Part shown: piece by piece, positions 23,819-31,715 of the stretch | Numbering within the stretch: the first letter of the stretch is position 1 | How the letters are laid out: the number at the start of each line of letters is the position of its first letter | Origin: Salegentibacter sediminis | GTDB lineage: Bacteria; Bacteroidota; Bacteroidia; Flavobacteriales; Flavobacteriaceae | Assembly: GCF_002078605.1 (NCBI RefSeq) | Contig: NZ_MSJR01000003.1 | Span: 62,001 to 126,000 of the forward strand | Length of the DNA stretch: 64,000 nt | Direction of reading: 5' to 3' | The notes under the pieces: generated by a model | The model's input: the letters and a program-made list of their open reading frames with translations, nothing else | Database searches by the model: none | What the model was told of the DNA's origin: nothing | Made by a program: the position numbers and the translations under genes

Positions 23819-26134
23819 TTACTCGGGGCTTATGGTTTTCTTAAAAATTACCGCATCGTTTACTACAAATGGCCTTGGGATCATACTTTCAGATCTTTTT
23901 GGAACATTTAATTCTTGATTTTCCAGGAGATCGAAGCTGGATTCATAAAGGGTGAATGCTGGTTTTTTATCACTTTCCAGACTGAATTCCAGCCGCAAGG
24001 TGTCTCTCCCCGAAACATGCCAGGTAAGGAGTCGGTCGTGCCATCGCCGGGTATGGACATTAAATTTGTTGTCCCCAAGCCGTGTGTCATCAGCCTGCAA
24101 ACCATTTACTGTAAATTTTTCGAAATCCATACTGCGGTCAGCAAAAAGTTCCAGGCGGTGGATTTTACGGTTCGGAGCGATCTTTAGGGAATAATGGGTA
24201 ATCTCATCCGTAGTCCCCAGGCTATCGAAAAGAATCGCTGGAGCCTCCAGGTTTATTGAAGGCGCTTCGGCTCTCCAGGTAAAATTGGAGCCATACTTAC
24301 TGCTGAAGGTTTTCTCGTTTGAAGGGATAATCACCGGTTCTTTTCCGAAGAAATTTTCAGTCCATTCATCGGGCATTTCATCGTAGGAACGCCAGTGGGC
24401 AGTATTTTCATCGGCATCAAAAAGATAGACCAGGGAATTGGGTTTTGGGCTTTCTTCGTCGAATTTCGACTTGAAATGTGCGGTGAAGAAAAGAATATTG
24501 AAGATGAGGAAACTAAGAACTGCCAAAGCTTTCTTCCTTTTAAAATAAGCGAAAACCGGGAGCATTAATGTAAAAAGCAAAAAGCAGAGCAGGGCAGAGG
24601 CGAAAAGGATCTTTAAGCCCAGCGCTACCGGAAATTGTACTAGAAGCGGTAGAAAAATGGCAATCGCCGGGAGGCTTAAAAAAGCCATGAGTAGGTTGTT
24701 TGGTTTTTCCTGTCTTATCATCACAAAGAGCTGAAGCAACCCAAAGTAAACCGGGATGATAAAATAGGCAGCTCCTTTCAGGTAAAAAGCGAGCAGGCTA
24801 CAAAGCAAAATCCAGAAAAATAGTGGAAAAACCAAGAGGGAGGCCTTGTTGGTGTTTTTGTGATAGCGGTGATAGGTGAAAAAGGCCACCGTAAGACTTA
24901 GAAAAAGAAAAGCAGCGATATAATAATATCCGTTATAGGTGAAACCCTGTTCCATTTCTGAATATTCCGGGTAGATATAGAGGTTGAATTTCCATAAAAG
25001 GTAGACTAACAACCCGGAAATAGTTGAACTCAGCAAAAATGCCAGAAATCCTTTAAAAACCGATCTGCTTTCGAGACTTTTCCGGGAAAATCCATAGACC
25101 AAAAGCAGGATGAAGATCACCACGGCGATCAATAACATAGGGGTGATCCAGGAGAAAGGATAACTTATCATTTCTCCTCCCGGCAGGCTGAAAAATATTA
25201 ATTCTTTTTCGGTTTGAAAGTTGGAAAGATCGGCACTCTTAAAAGTCTCGAGTAAAGGCATAAGATAACTGCCTTGATGCGCCAGACTTTCCTTATCGAG
25301 GTTTTCGGGGGTGTCGGTTGCGGTGTGATAATCGAAGTGGTCATCGATAAACGCAAAATTAAAGCCCTGGATGTTCGCCTGTTCCCTAAGCACCGTAAGA
25401 TCGGTATCGTTTGGGAGCATTTTGTAAATGCTGTACACCAGGGAGTTGGTGACCGGATATTCGGGGTTTGCTTCCTGGAAAGCCTTTACCAGTTTGGCAT
25501 TTCCGGAATTGGTTTCGAGAAACATAAAGGAATCACCTCCGCTACCCCGGGCTTCGAAGTTTAGTACAAGTGCGGCGTCCTGGGTCCAGGGATGGTCTTT
25601 TACAAACAGCTCAGCGCCGTTTAAGCCCACCTCTTCTGCATCGGTAAAGAGAAGGATGATATCATTTTCGTGAGATTTGTTTTGAGCCAAGAAAGCACGA
25701 ATGCCTTCTAAAATTGTTGCCACGCCACTGGCCGCATCGCTGGCCCCTAAAGAAGAATGCGGATTGCTGTCGTAATGAGACATCAAGACCAGCGCCTGGC
25801 CATCGCCATCACCTTCAATTCGACTTAGAATATTTTGTGGTCTAACCAGGCTGCCGTTTTTATTTAGCGTATAATCTTCCTGGGTTTGCACCAGCAGATC
25901 CATTTTTTGAAGTTCATTAACTATATAATTGCGCACCCGGCTGTGCTCGGCAGTACCGATATAGTGTGGCTGTTGAGCCATAGCTTCGACGTGTTGGAAG
26001 GCGCGTTGGGTAGAAAATCCTGTTTCAGGGATGTTTTCTGAAGTGATATTTCCCGGCTGGCTACTAAAAAAAGTAAACCAGGCAGCGATGGCGATAAGAA
26101 TAAGCGAAAAAATGGGAGGTATACTTTTCAGCAT
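23819..26134 (-). CDS. M28-family membrane metallopeptidase
   Basis: This 771-residue protein has an N-terminal membrane anchor (residues 7-23). An extracytoplasmic M28 zinc-aminopeptidase domain follows, and then a multi-helix membrane domain (roughly residues 330-560, about eight segments) and a soluble C-terminal beta-rich domain. Zinc-site motifs are visible: LMSHYDS, GASDAASGVAT, FTDAEEVGLNGA and DDHFDYHTATDTPENL. The layout resembles vacuolar membrane protease-type M28 proteins. It probably cleaves peptides outside the cytoplasm. It is monocistronic; an intergenic repeat lies between it and the SDR gene. Confidence 0.9.
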   Translation of the reverse strand: MLKSIPPIFSLILIAIAAWFTFFSSQPGNITSENIPETGFSTQRAFQHVEAMAQQPHYIGTAEHSRVRNYIVNELQKMDLLVQTQEDYTLNKNGSLVRPQNILSRIEGDGDGQALVLMSHYDSNPHSSLGASDAASGVATILEGIRAFLAQNKSHENDIILLFTDAEEVGLNGAELFVKDHPWTQDAALVLNFEARGSGGDSFMFLETNSGNAKLVKAFQEANPEYPVTNSLVYSIYKMLPNDTDLTVLREQANIQGFNFAFIDDHFDYHTATDTPENLDKESLAHQGSYLMPLLETFKSADLSNFQTEKELIFFSLPGGEMISYPFSWITPMLLIAVVIFILLLVYGFSRKSLESRSVFKGFLAFLLSSTISGLLVYLLWKFNLYIYPEYSEMEQGFTYNGYYYIAAFLFLSLTVAFFTYHRYHKNTNKASLLVFPLFFWILLCSLLAFYLKGAAYFIIPVYFGLLQLFVMIRQEKPNNLLMAFLSLPAIAIFLPLLVQFPVALGLKILFASALLCFLLFTLMLPVFAYFKRKKALAVLSFLIFNILFFTAHFKSKFDEESPKPNSLVYLFDADENTAHWRSYDEMPDEWTENFFGKEPVIIPSNEKTFSSKYGSNFTWRAEAPSINLEAPAILFDSLGTTDEITHYSLKIAPNRKIHRLELFADRSMDFEKFTVNGLQADDTRLGDNKFNVHTRRWHDRLLTWHVSGRDTLRLEFSLESDKKPAFTLYESSFDLLENQELNVPKRSESMIPRPFVVNDAVIFKKTISPE

Positions 26135-26250
26135 AAACAGAACTTGAAATTTTCAGCAATAAAGATAATCAAGATTTTAAGAAGGAAAGCGCTTTAGCCC
26201 TAATAGGAAATTTCTTATATTTAAGAGATTAATACACAAATTTTTAAGCT

Positions 26251-26718
26251 ATGGCTATCAAAAGTTATCAAGGAAAGCAGGCGGCTCCCGAAAAACCGGA
26301 AAGTACGCCAATGCTGGTAAAAGATTATATGAGCACCGACCTGATTACCTTCAGGGAAAATGAGAATATTATGGATGTTGCTGAAAAACTCATAAAGCAT
26401 AAAATTTCCGGGGGATGCGTTGTAGACGAAAAAAATACCCTGATGGGAATAATTTCAGAAGGTGATTGTATGAAGCACCTTTCAGACAGCCAGTATTACA
26501 ATATGCCTCTCGAAGATACCACTGTTGGGAAGCGTATGAACTGCGATGTGGAAACTATAGATGGAAATATGAACGTGATCGATGCCGCCAAGAAATTTAT
26601 CGAGAAGCGTTACAGAAGGTTCCCAATTGTAGAAAATGGAAAGCTCGTTGGACAGATTAGTCAGAGCGATGTTTTGCGAGCAGCGACGAAATTAAAAGGC
26701 AACAACTGGCACGTTTAG
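26251..26718 (+). CDS. CBS-domain-pair protein
   Basis: This 155-residue cytosolic protein consists essentially of two CBS domains, at about residues 25-85 (VKDYMSTDLITFRENENI...GIISEGDCMKHL) and 90-150 (VGKRMNCDVETIDGNMNVID...GQISQSDVLRA). Paired CBS domains bind adenine nucleotides and regulate attached or partner proteins. No catalytic domain is attached, so the partner is unknown. It converges with the gene at 26722 across a 3-base gap. Confidence 0.9.
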   Translation: MAIKSYQGKQAAPEKPESTPMLVKDYMSTDLITFRENENIMDVAEKLIKHKISGGCVVDEKNTLMGIISEGDCMKHLSDSQYYNMPLEDTTVGKRMNCDVETIDGNMNVIDAAKKFIEKRYRRFPIVENGKLVGQISQSDVLRAATKLKGNNWHV

Positions 26719-26721
26719 AAA

Positions 26722-27069
26722 CTAGGTTCTCTTAACTAGGGCATAGACCCCGTTATCGAGCGGGAGGTAACCCTGGTCATAGACAAAATAATAAACTTTC
26801 CCGCTTTTGGTGGTGTAAATGCTTGTGATATAATCGAAGTTAAAGCCTTTGGACAATAACCTGTTTTTAGTTGTGGTGGTCTTTTCGCCTGGGTTACATT
26901 CTTCTAAAATGCGATAGTTCTTGCGCAGCCGGTTATTCACGTTCCTCAGCATATTTTTACTGTCTTTATTGAGGTTATTGTGGTATGCATTACGACAGTA
27001 ATCGCTGCAGAATTTTTTATCTACGCGGCCAACTATTTTTTCTCCACATTCCAAACAGGCTTTTTGCAT
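26722..27069 (-). CDS. Small protein with N-terminal zinc-ribbon
   Basis: This is a 115-residue protein. The N-terminus CLECGEKIVG then CSDYCRNAYHN gives two CxxC-type pairs (Cys5-Cys8 and Cys21-Cys25), typical of a treble-clef/zinc-ribbon. The C-terminal half (FDYITSIYTTKSGKVYYFVYDQGY) looks like a small sheet. Proteins of this layout are common in Flavobacteriaceae without known function. No signal peptide is present. The start is ATG 27069 (MQKACLECG). Confidence 0.75.
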   Translation of the reverse strand: MQKACLECGEKIVGRVDKKFCSDYCRNAYHNNLNKDSKNMLRNVNNRLRKNYRILEECNPGEKTTTTKNRLLSKGFNFDYITSIYTTKSGKVYYFVYDQGYLPLDNGVYALVKRT

Positions 27070-27147
27070 TTTTGAATGTTTTCACAATAAATATAGTAAA
27101 AACCCTGATAATTGCTGAAAACCAAATAAATAGACTTTTGCTGAATC

Positions 27148-27576
27148 TTACTTGTTTTTACGTATTTCAGATTGCCGCATCGGCATACTGTGAATGGTAC
27201 TAAACAATTTTTCAAGGGACAGGACTTTCGGTTGGTTTAATTTTATCCCGCCATCCAAACCTATAAGCAATACCTGAAAATCGCAATTCTTGGTTTTATA
27301 TTTCTCGTAAAGGGTGGAAGCTTTTTTCCAGTTTCGGGATTCCAGTCCTTTTGAAAATTTATCAGGTAAGATTTTATAGATAATGAGTTTGCGCTCGCTT
27401 AAGCCCTTCTGGTCTTTTTTGAGCTCAGAAAGCTGCTTTTTATAATTTGGACTGTCTTGTTCTTTCGAGATCACCAAAACCAGGCGGTTCTCCCATTTAT
27501 GGGTTTTTAAATCCTGAGCATTTACGGCCATAGACGATAGAATAATCAACAGAAATATTTTTACTGCCAATCGCAT
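27148..27576 (-). CDS. DUF4174-like secreted protein
   Basis: This 142-residue protein has a cleavable signal peptide (MRLAVKIFLLIILSSMAVNAQ). The mature part begins DLKTHKWENRLVLVIS, continues with a thioredoxin-like strand-helix pattern and ends LLIGLDGGIKLNQPK...IHSMPMRQSEIRK, which is the recognisable DUF4174 ending. The domain has a thioredoxin-like look but no CxxC redox pair, so redox activity is unlikely. Its function is unknown. It lies 25 bases upstream of the stop-proximal region of the DEAD-like gene on the same strand. Confidence 0.8.
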   Translation of the reverse strand: MRLAVKIFLLIILSSMAVNAQDLKTHKWENRLVLVISKEQDSPNYKKQLSELKKDQKGLSERKLIIYKILPDKFSKGLESRNWKKASTLYEKYKTKNCDFQVLLIGLDGGIKLNQPKVLSLEKLFSTIHSMPMRQSEIRKNK

Positions 27577-27601
27577 CTTCTAAACTATAAAGAATTTAAA
27601 A

Positions 27602-28216
27602 CTACTTCATTTTTAAAACTTCTGCCCGAGCCATAAAAGTATCCCGTAATCTTTCGATTTTAGAATTGGTCTCACTGGCAAATACAAGGTATTGACATTT
27701 TGAAATATGCTGAGGTATTCTAATCAAATCGTTGAAAATACCCGTATTGGTAATGAATTCAGCATCTTCCACAATAAGTAATTTTAGTTGACTCAAATTA
27801 ATTCCAGTAATGGAAAAAAGCTTGAATAATTTTTTAGGCGTTGCAATGACTATATCTACGCCTTCGTAAATGGCAACTTTCTGAACTTCTATATCGGGTT
27901 CATCATACGCACTGAAAATGCGTAGGTCCATATACCTGGTGAATTTTTTAAATTCCTTTTCAAGTTCCATCGCGGCCTCTTTGTCTTTCACATAGATTAA
28001 TGCCCTTGGAGCATCTTCAAAAGCAGCACTTTCCAGTTTTTGAATCGTACTAATTACCAGCGCAGTGGTTTTTCCAGCATTTTCGGGGGCGAGAATGTAA
28101 AGATCCCTTCCGCTTTTTATTTTAGGTAAAATTTTTTTCTGAAAAGGTAAAGGTTCTTCAATCCCCAATCTTTCAAGGGCTTCTTTCAAAGGGGGATTCA
28201 GTTTTTTAAAGGACAT
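27602..28216 (-). CDS. Single-domain DEAD-box-like protein with degenerate motifs
   Basis: This 204-residue protein corresponds only to the first RecA-like domain of a DEAD-box RNA helicase. The Q-motif glutamine is in LPFQKKILP (Gln26). Motif I is APENAGKT (residues 43-50) instead of the usual A-x-x-G-x-GKT. The Ia-like ALIYVKD and Ib-like IVIATPKKL follow. Motif II reads VEDAE instead of DEAD, and motif III FASE instead of SAT. The second domain, needed for unwinding, is missing and is not encoded next to it. Helicase activity is doubtful. It could bind RNA or ATP, or act as a modulator. The clean frame and ordinary composition argue against a fresh truncation. Confidence 0.8.
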   Translation of the reverse strand: MSFKKLNPPLKEALERLGIEEPLPFQKKILPKIKSGRDLYILAPENAGKTTALVISTIQKLESAAFEDAPRALIYVKDKEAAMELEKEFKKFTRYMDLRIFSAYDEPDIEVQKVAIYEGVDIVIATPKKLFKLFSITGINLSQLKLLIVEDAEFITNTGIFNDLIRIPQHISKCQYLVFASETNSKIERLRDTFMARAEVLKMK

Positions 28217-28386
28217 TTGGTTTGGTTTTATACCAGGTTTTTATTCAATTCTTTGTTAAGAATCATTATCCTACAAAGATAAGCTTCCCGATTTTGCCCC
28301 TACTATAAAACTCTTCAAAATTGATTTAACCTGAGTATCAATAAATTATGGCAAAATATCAATACTCATAAAGCTCAATTTCAACT

Positions 28387-28863
28387 TCATAAATTAAATT
28401 CTTCCATCTGCAGCCGGTAATCATATTGCAGGTCTTCATGAAGCTTCTGCAATTTCGTATTGATAAGCTGAAGCTGCCGCTCATAGAGATTCTGAAGTGT
28501 TTTATTGCGATGTATGGGCTTAGGGAAAGATTTCAACTTCGCACAGAAATAAATAAGTAGTTCTACTTCGGTTTCTTTTTTTCCTGAATAACGAGCGTGT
28601 TTTTTTACATCCTTTAAAATCTTACGCACACTCTTTTTTATAAAATACCAGGTTCGGGTGTTAATAGCAGAAAATTGCTCGTCTATTTCCTTCTTTACTT
28701 CAGAAATAAATTCTGCTTCATTATCAGATTCGAAGAGAAGGTAGGTGAGCAGTTCTTTATTCTCTTTTTTAAACTTAGAAAGCCTTAGGCAAAGCTCCAG
28801 GAGTTCATCCGGAGACCGGAAGGCGAGTTCTTTTTTTAACTGACTAACGCTGGCTGCTTTCAT
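28387..28863 (-). CDS. Hypothetical helical protein
   Basis: This 158-residue protein of unknown function is rich in Lys, Glu and Leu, with long helical stretches (SQLKKELAFRSPDELLELC, KKSVRKILKDVKKHARYSGKKE, NLYERQLQLINTKLQKL). It is probably cytosolic, since no signal peptide is present. Proteins of this type occur in many Flavobacteriaceae. It stands alone, with about 150-base gaps on each side in which I see no clear promoter or terminator. Confidence 0.7.
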   Translation of the reverse strand: MKAASVSQLKKELAFRSPDELLELCLRLSKFKKENKELLTYLLFESDNEAEFISEVKKEIDEQFSAINTRTWYFIKKSVRKILKDVKKHARYSGKKETEVELLIYFCAKLKSFPKPIHRNKTLQNLYERQLQLINTKLQKLHEDLQYDYRLQMEEFNL

Positions 28864-29015
28864 AAATTTCGGGTAGTGTTGAAGAGTTAAAAATATGAAT
28901 TCTAACTGTCAAACAATTCCATAAGCTCTTTTTCATTTAAGGTGCTTATTTAATAAGTGCCGCGGCTATTCCCGTGACTTCCTTAAGCGGTATAATTTTG
29001 TGCTAAGTTTGAGTT

Positions 29016-29381
29016 TTAAATCCAATCTGGGTTTTCTACGCTAAGTTTATCTTTTACCTCGCCGGTATGTTTGGTAGTTGATGGTTCAAAAAGTAACACC
29101 CAGGCTTCTTCCTCTGCTATGGGATTATGTTCTACACCTCTGGGAACGATATACATTTCGCCTTCGTTGAGGCTTATTGTTTTATCCCGAAACTCAATTT
29201 TAATGCTGCCTTTGATCACCAGGAACATTTCATCTTCATGTTTATGATCGTGCCATACAAATTCACCTTTTAGTTTGGCTAATTTCACCTGTTGGCCATT
29301 AAGTTCGCCAATAATTTTAGGCGTCCAGTATTCATTAAAAAGCCGGAATTTCTCCTTTAGGTTTATTTTACCTTCATTCAT
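29016..29381 (-). CDS. Cupin-domain protein
   Basis: This 121-residue single-domain cupin shows both metal-binding motifs. FVWHDHKHEDEMFLVIKGS (His, His, Glu, around residues 43-55) carries the first set. The second, GEMYIVPRGVEHNPIAEEE, carries the other His (about residue 82). Cupins of this kind can be sugar-binding, isomerase or dioxygenase proteins; no substrate can be named. No signal peptide is present. It lies 38 bases downstream of the YGSNL gene on the same strand and may be co-transcribed. Confidence 0.88.
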   Translation of the reverse strand: MNEGKINLKEKFRLFNEYWTPKIIGELNGQQVKLAKLKGEFVWHDHKHEDEMFLVIKGSIKIEFRDKTISLNEGEMYIVPRGVEHNPIAEEEAWVLLFEPSTTKHTGEVKDKLSVENPDWI

Positions 29382-29419
29382 AATTGATTTATTTTGATTA
29401 ATAGCAGGATAATATTCAC

Positions 29420-30055
29420 TTAGTCCCTAATGAGTTGCGATAGTTCAGCTTCAATGGGAAAACCTTTAATCCCCTCTTTGGTTTTGAAGTAGTTTTCAAT
29501 CGCTGCATCTGTCATTAGATAGGTTTCCTTTAATCCTTCAATGATGATTCTTAAATAATGCTCATTGGGAGCATTAATTTCGTTTTCAAGATATTCTTCG
29601 TTGGTAAAGGTGAAAATTGGATGGTATTCTTCCTCTCCCAAATAAATGATCTGGCCATACCAGGAATTATTTTTCATATCCAAAAAGCCCTGTTCGATAA
29701 CTTTTTTGAGATCTATATCAAAATTTCCTTCAAATTTTATCTCCTGCTTCACCAGGTCAATAAATTGCTGTCGGGTGATGAGGTACATGCGCCCCAGGGT
29801 TTCAATATTTTCATCAATTTTAGATTTGATAAAGACAGCGCCGCCTCCGCTCCAGGTTTTGGAACGTTTTGCGAAATACATTTCCCTGTTTATGATGATT
29901 CTCTTATTTTTTGAAGGAAAAGTTCTGTTGGTACATCCCGGGTAAATTCGATGTGCCCCTTTTGGCTGCCCACCACTTATATAACATCTAAAACGCTCCT
30001 CCAGGAGGTTGGAGCCATAACAGGCATACCAGACTTTTTGTTCTTCTTTTGCCAT
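29420..30055 (-). CDS. Gamma-glutamylcyclotransferase-like fold protein (YGSNL motif)
   Basis: This is a 211-residue protein. Near the N-terminus WYACYGSNLLEERF (residues 9-22) carries the YGSNL signature of the gamma-glutamylcyclotransferase/AIG2-like fold. Further conserved-looking parts are GCTNRTFPSKNKR, WSGGGAVFIK and GRMYLITRQQF. The catalytic glutamate of the family cannot be assigned with confidence, so cyclotransferase activity is not claimed. No signal peptide is present. The cupin gene follows 38 bases downstream. Confidence 0.65.
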   Translation of the reverse strand: MAKEEQKVWYACYGSNLLEERFRCYISGGQPKGAHRIYPGCTNRTFPSKNKRIIINREMYFAKRSKTWSGGGAVFIKSKIDENIETLGRMYLITRQQFIDLVKQEIKFEGNFDIDLKKVIEQGFLDMKNNSWYGQIIYLGEEEYHPIFTFTNEEYLENEINAPNEHYLRIIIEGLKETYLMTDAAIENYFKTKEGIKGFPIEAELSQLIRD

Positions 30056-30252
30056 TTTTTAATGCAAGTAAAGCTTTCTGTTGAATTAGCCAAATAAGAT
30101 AATTGGATTTCTTCTAATAACTGAATTCAAACGTTTACAAACGCCTATAAACGAAAACAAATAATTCCTAACCGAATAAGTTTTGTTGCTGAGTCTAAGT
30201 TTGTTGTGTTGAAATGAACTAACGATTTTCAGCTAAATTAAATTTATAAGTT

Positions 30253-30588
30253 ATGAGCACTTTAAGAAACAAAGTTCAGTTGATCGGGAATGTAGGAAGA
30301 GAGCCTGAGATCGTAAATCTGGAATCGGGAAAGAAAATCGCGAAATTTTCGATCGCGACTAATGAGCACTACAAAAATGCTGCAGGAGAAAAAATCACCG
30401 ACACCCAGTGGCACAACATCGTGGCCTGGGGGAAAACAGCCGAGTTGATAGAAAAATATGTCAACAAAGGTAAAGAGGTGGGTATAGAAGGAAAGCTTAC
30501 GAGCCGCAGCTGGGATGACAAAGAGGGCCAAAAGCATTTTATCACTGAAGTGGTTTGTAATGAGCTGCTTTTAATGGGAAATAAATAA
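30253..30588 (+). CDS. ssb: Single-stranded DNA-binding protein, short form
   Basis: This 111-residue protein has one OB fold. The typical start is LRNKVQLIGNVGREPEI, followed by FSIATNEHYK, TQWHNIVAWGKTAE and KGKEVGIEGKLTSRSWDD. It ends at NELLLMGNK, so the flexible linker and the acidic DDIPF-like tail that recruits partner proteins are absent. It may be an accessory SSB, with a full-length housekeeping SSB elsewhere in the genome. A TAAGTTTG -7-like element lies at 30196-30203. A terminator follows at 30623. Confidence 0.93.
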   Translation: MSTLRNKVQLIGNVGREPEIVNLESGKKIAKFSIATNEHYKNAAGEKITDTQWHNIVAWGKTAELIEKYVNKGKEVGIEGKLTSRSWDDKEGQKHFITEVVCNELLLMGNK

Positions 30589-30622
30589 ATAGTTATGAGA
30601 AATGAAATTTCTGAAGCCTAAT

Positions 30623-30656
30623 ATTCCCGTCCGGACACCCCGGATGGGAATTTTTT
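30623..30656 (+). terminator. Rho-independent terminator after ssb
   Basis: ATTCCCGTCCGG and CCGGATGGGAAT form a 12-pair stem (one G-T) around a short ACACC loop. Six T follow (30651-30656). It lies 34 bases after the ssb stop and directly before the stop of the convergent HDAC-like gene. Confidence 0.88.
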
Positions 30657-30659
30657 ACG

Positions 30660-31562
30660 TTAAAAGTAAATTTCCTGAGCTAAGCGATAAGTATTGGCAT
30701 GAGCTTCAATGATTATTTTAATTTCCTGCGAGTATCCACCGCCCATACTACATTGCACTGGGATATTTAGATCCCGGCAGGTTTGTAGCACAAACCGGTC
30801 ACGTTCTTTGCAGCCCGCGACGGTACATGAAAGTTTTCCCAGTTTATCGGTTTTTAAAATATCTACCCCACTTAAATAAAAGATGAAATCGGGATCTTGC
30901 TCTCTGATTACATCCGGAAGGGTATCTCTCAGTATTTTTAAATAGTCTTCATCGCCGGTGCCATCGGGTAATTCTATATCCAGGTCAGATTGTTCCTTTT
31001 TAAAAGGGTAGTTGTTTTTTCCGTGCATGGAAAAGGTGAAAACCGATGGATCATTTTCGAAGATCTCGGCCGTGCCGTTTCCCTGGTGAACGTCAAGATC
31101 TACGATAAGTATTTTTTCGGCCAGGTGTTTTTGCTGTAGATATCGGGCGGCAATCGCCTGGTCATTTAGCAAACAAAAGGCCTCCCCGTGATCGGAATAG
31201 GCATGGTGGGTACCTCCGGCAATGTTAAAAGCAATACCATTTTCCAAAGCAAAATGACAGCCCTTCATCGTACCCTCTGCAATCATGAGTTCTCTTTTTA
31301 CCAGTTCCGCAGAAAGGGGAAAGCCGGTTTTCCTTTCAGCGCTTCTATCCAGATCAAGGTTTTGAAGCTTTGTTAAATATTCGGCATCGTGCACAGCCAG
31401 AATATATTTTTCGTCCGGAATTTCCGGCTGAAAAAAATTTGATTCCACACAGGTCCCTTCATGCAGGAGTTGTTTGGGGAGCAGGTCATACTTTTCCATA
31501 GGGAACCGATGCCCCTCGGGCAAAGGATGTTTATAAATGGGATGGAAAGCGATTTTGAGCAT
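30660..31562 (-). CDS. Histone-deacetylase-family amidohydrolase
   Basis: This 300-residue zinc amidohydrolase is related to acetoin-utilisation protein AcuC and acetylpolyamine amidohydrolases. It contains FNIAGGTHHAYSDHGEAFC with the paired catalytic histidines, the metal-binding VDLDVHQGNGTAEIF, TFSMHGKNNYPF, and the later DILKTDKLGKL and SMGGGYSQE segments. The natural substrate is unknown; bacterial members deacetylate small molecules or proteins. I prefer ATG 31562 (MLKIAFHPIYKHP) over a TTG two codons earlier. It is cytosolic. Confidence 0.9.
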   Translation of the reverse strand: MLKIAFHPIYKHPLPEGHRFPMEKYDLLPKQLLHEGTCVESNFFQPEIPDEKYILAVHDAEYLTKLQNLDLDRSAERKTGFPLSAELVKRELMIAEGTMKGCHFALENGIAFNIAGGTHHAYSDHGEAFCLLNDQAIAARYLQQKHLAEKILIVDLDVHQGNGTAEIFENDPSVFTFSMHGKNNYPFKKEQSDLDIELPDGTGDEDYLKILRDTLPDVIREQDPDFIFYLSGVDILKTDKLGKLSCTVAGCKERDRFVLQTCRDLNIPVQCSMGGGYSQEIKIIIEAHANTYRLAQEIYF

Positions 31563-31602
31563 CTGCAAAGCTAATTAGCTATTTTAAGAAGTAAATTATA
31601 AA

Positions 31603-31679
31603 CGTCATTACGAACGCAGTGAAGTAATCTGCCAGTTGAGAATTGGTAATTTTAGATTGCTTCGTTCCATGCAATGACG
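31603..31679. repeat. 77-base imperfect inverted repeat (CGTCATTACGAACG...GCAATGACG)
   Basis: The left arm CGTCATTACGAACGCAGTG and the continuation AAGTAATCTG face a right arm AGATTGCTTCGTTCC, ATGCAATGACG. The two arms are near reverse complements over about 28 positions, so the element could fold into one long hairpin. It fills the gap between the HDAC-like gene and metG. Confidence 0.75.
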
Positions 31680-31715
31680 CTTATTTGCAACTTTCCGAAT
31701 GCCTTTTTATTAAAA

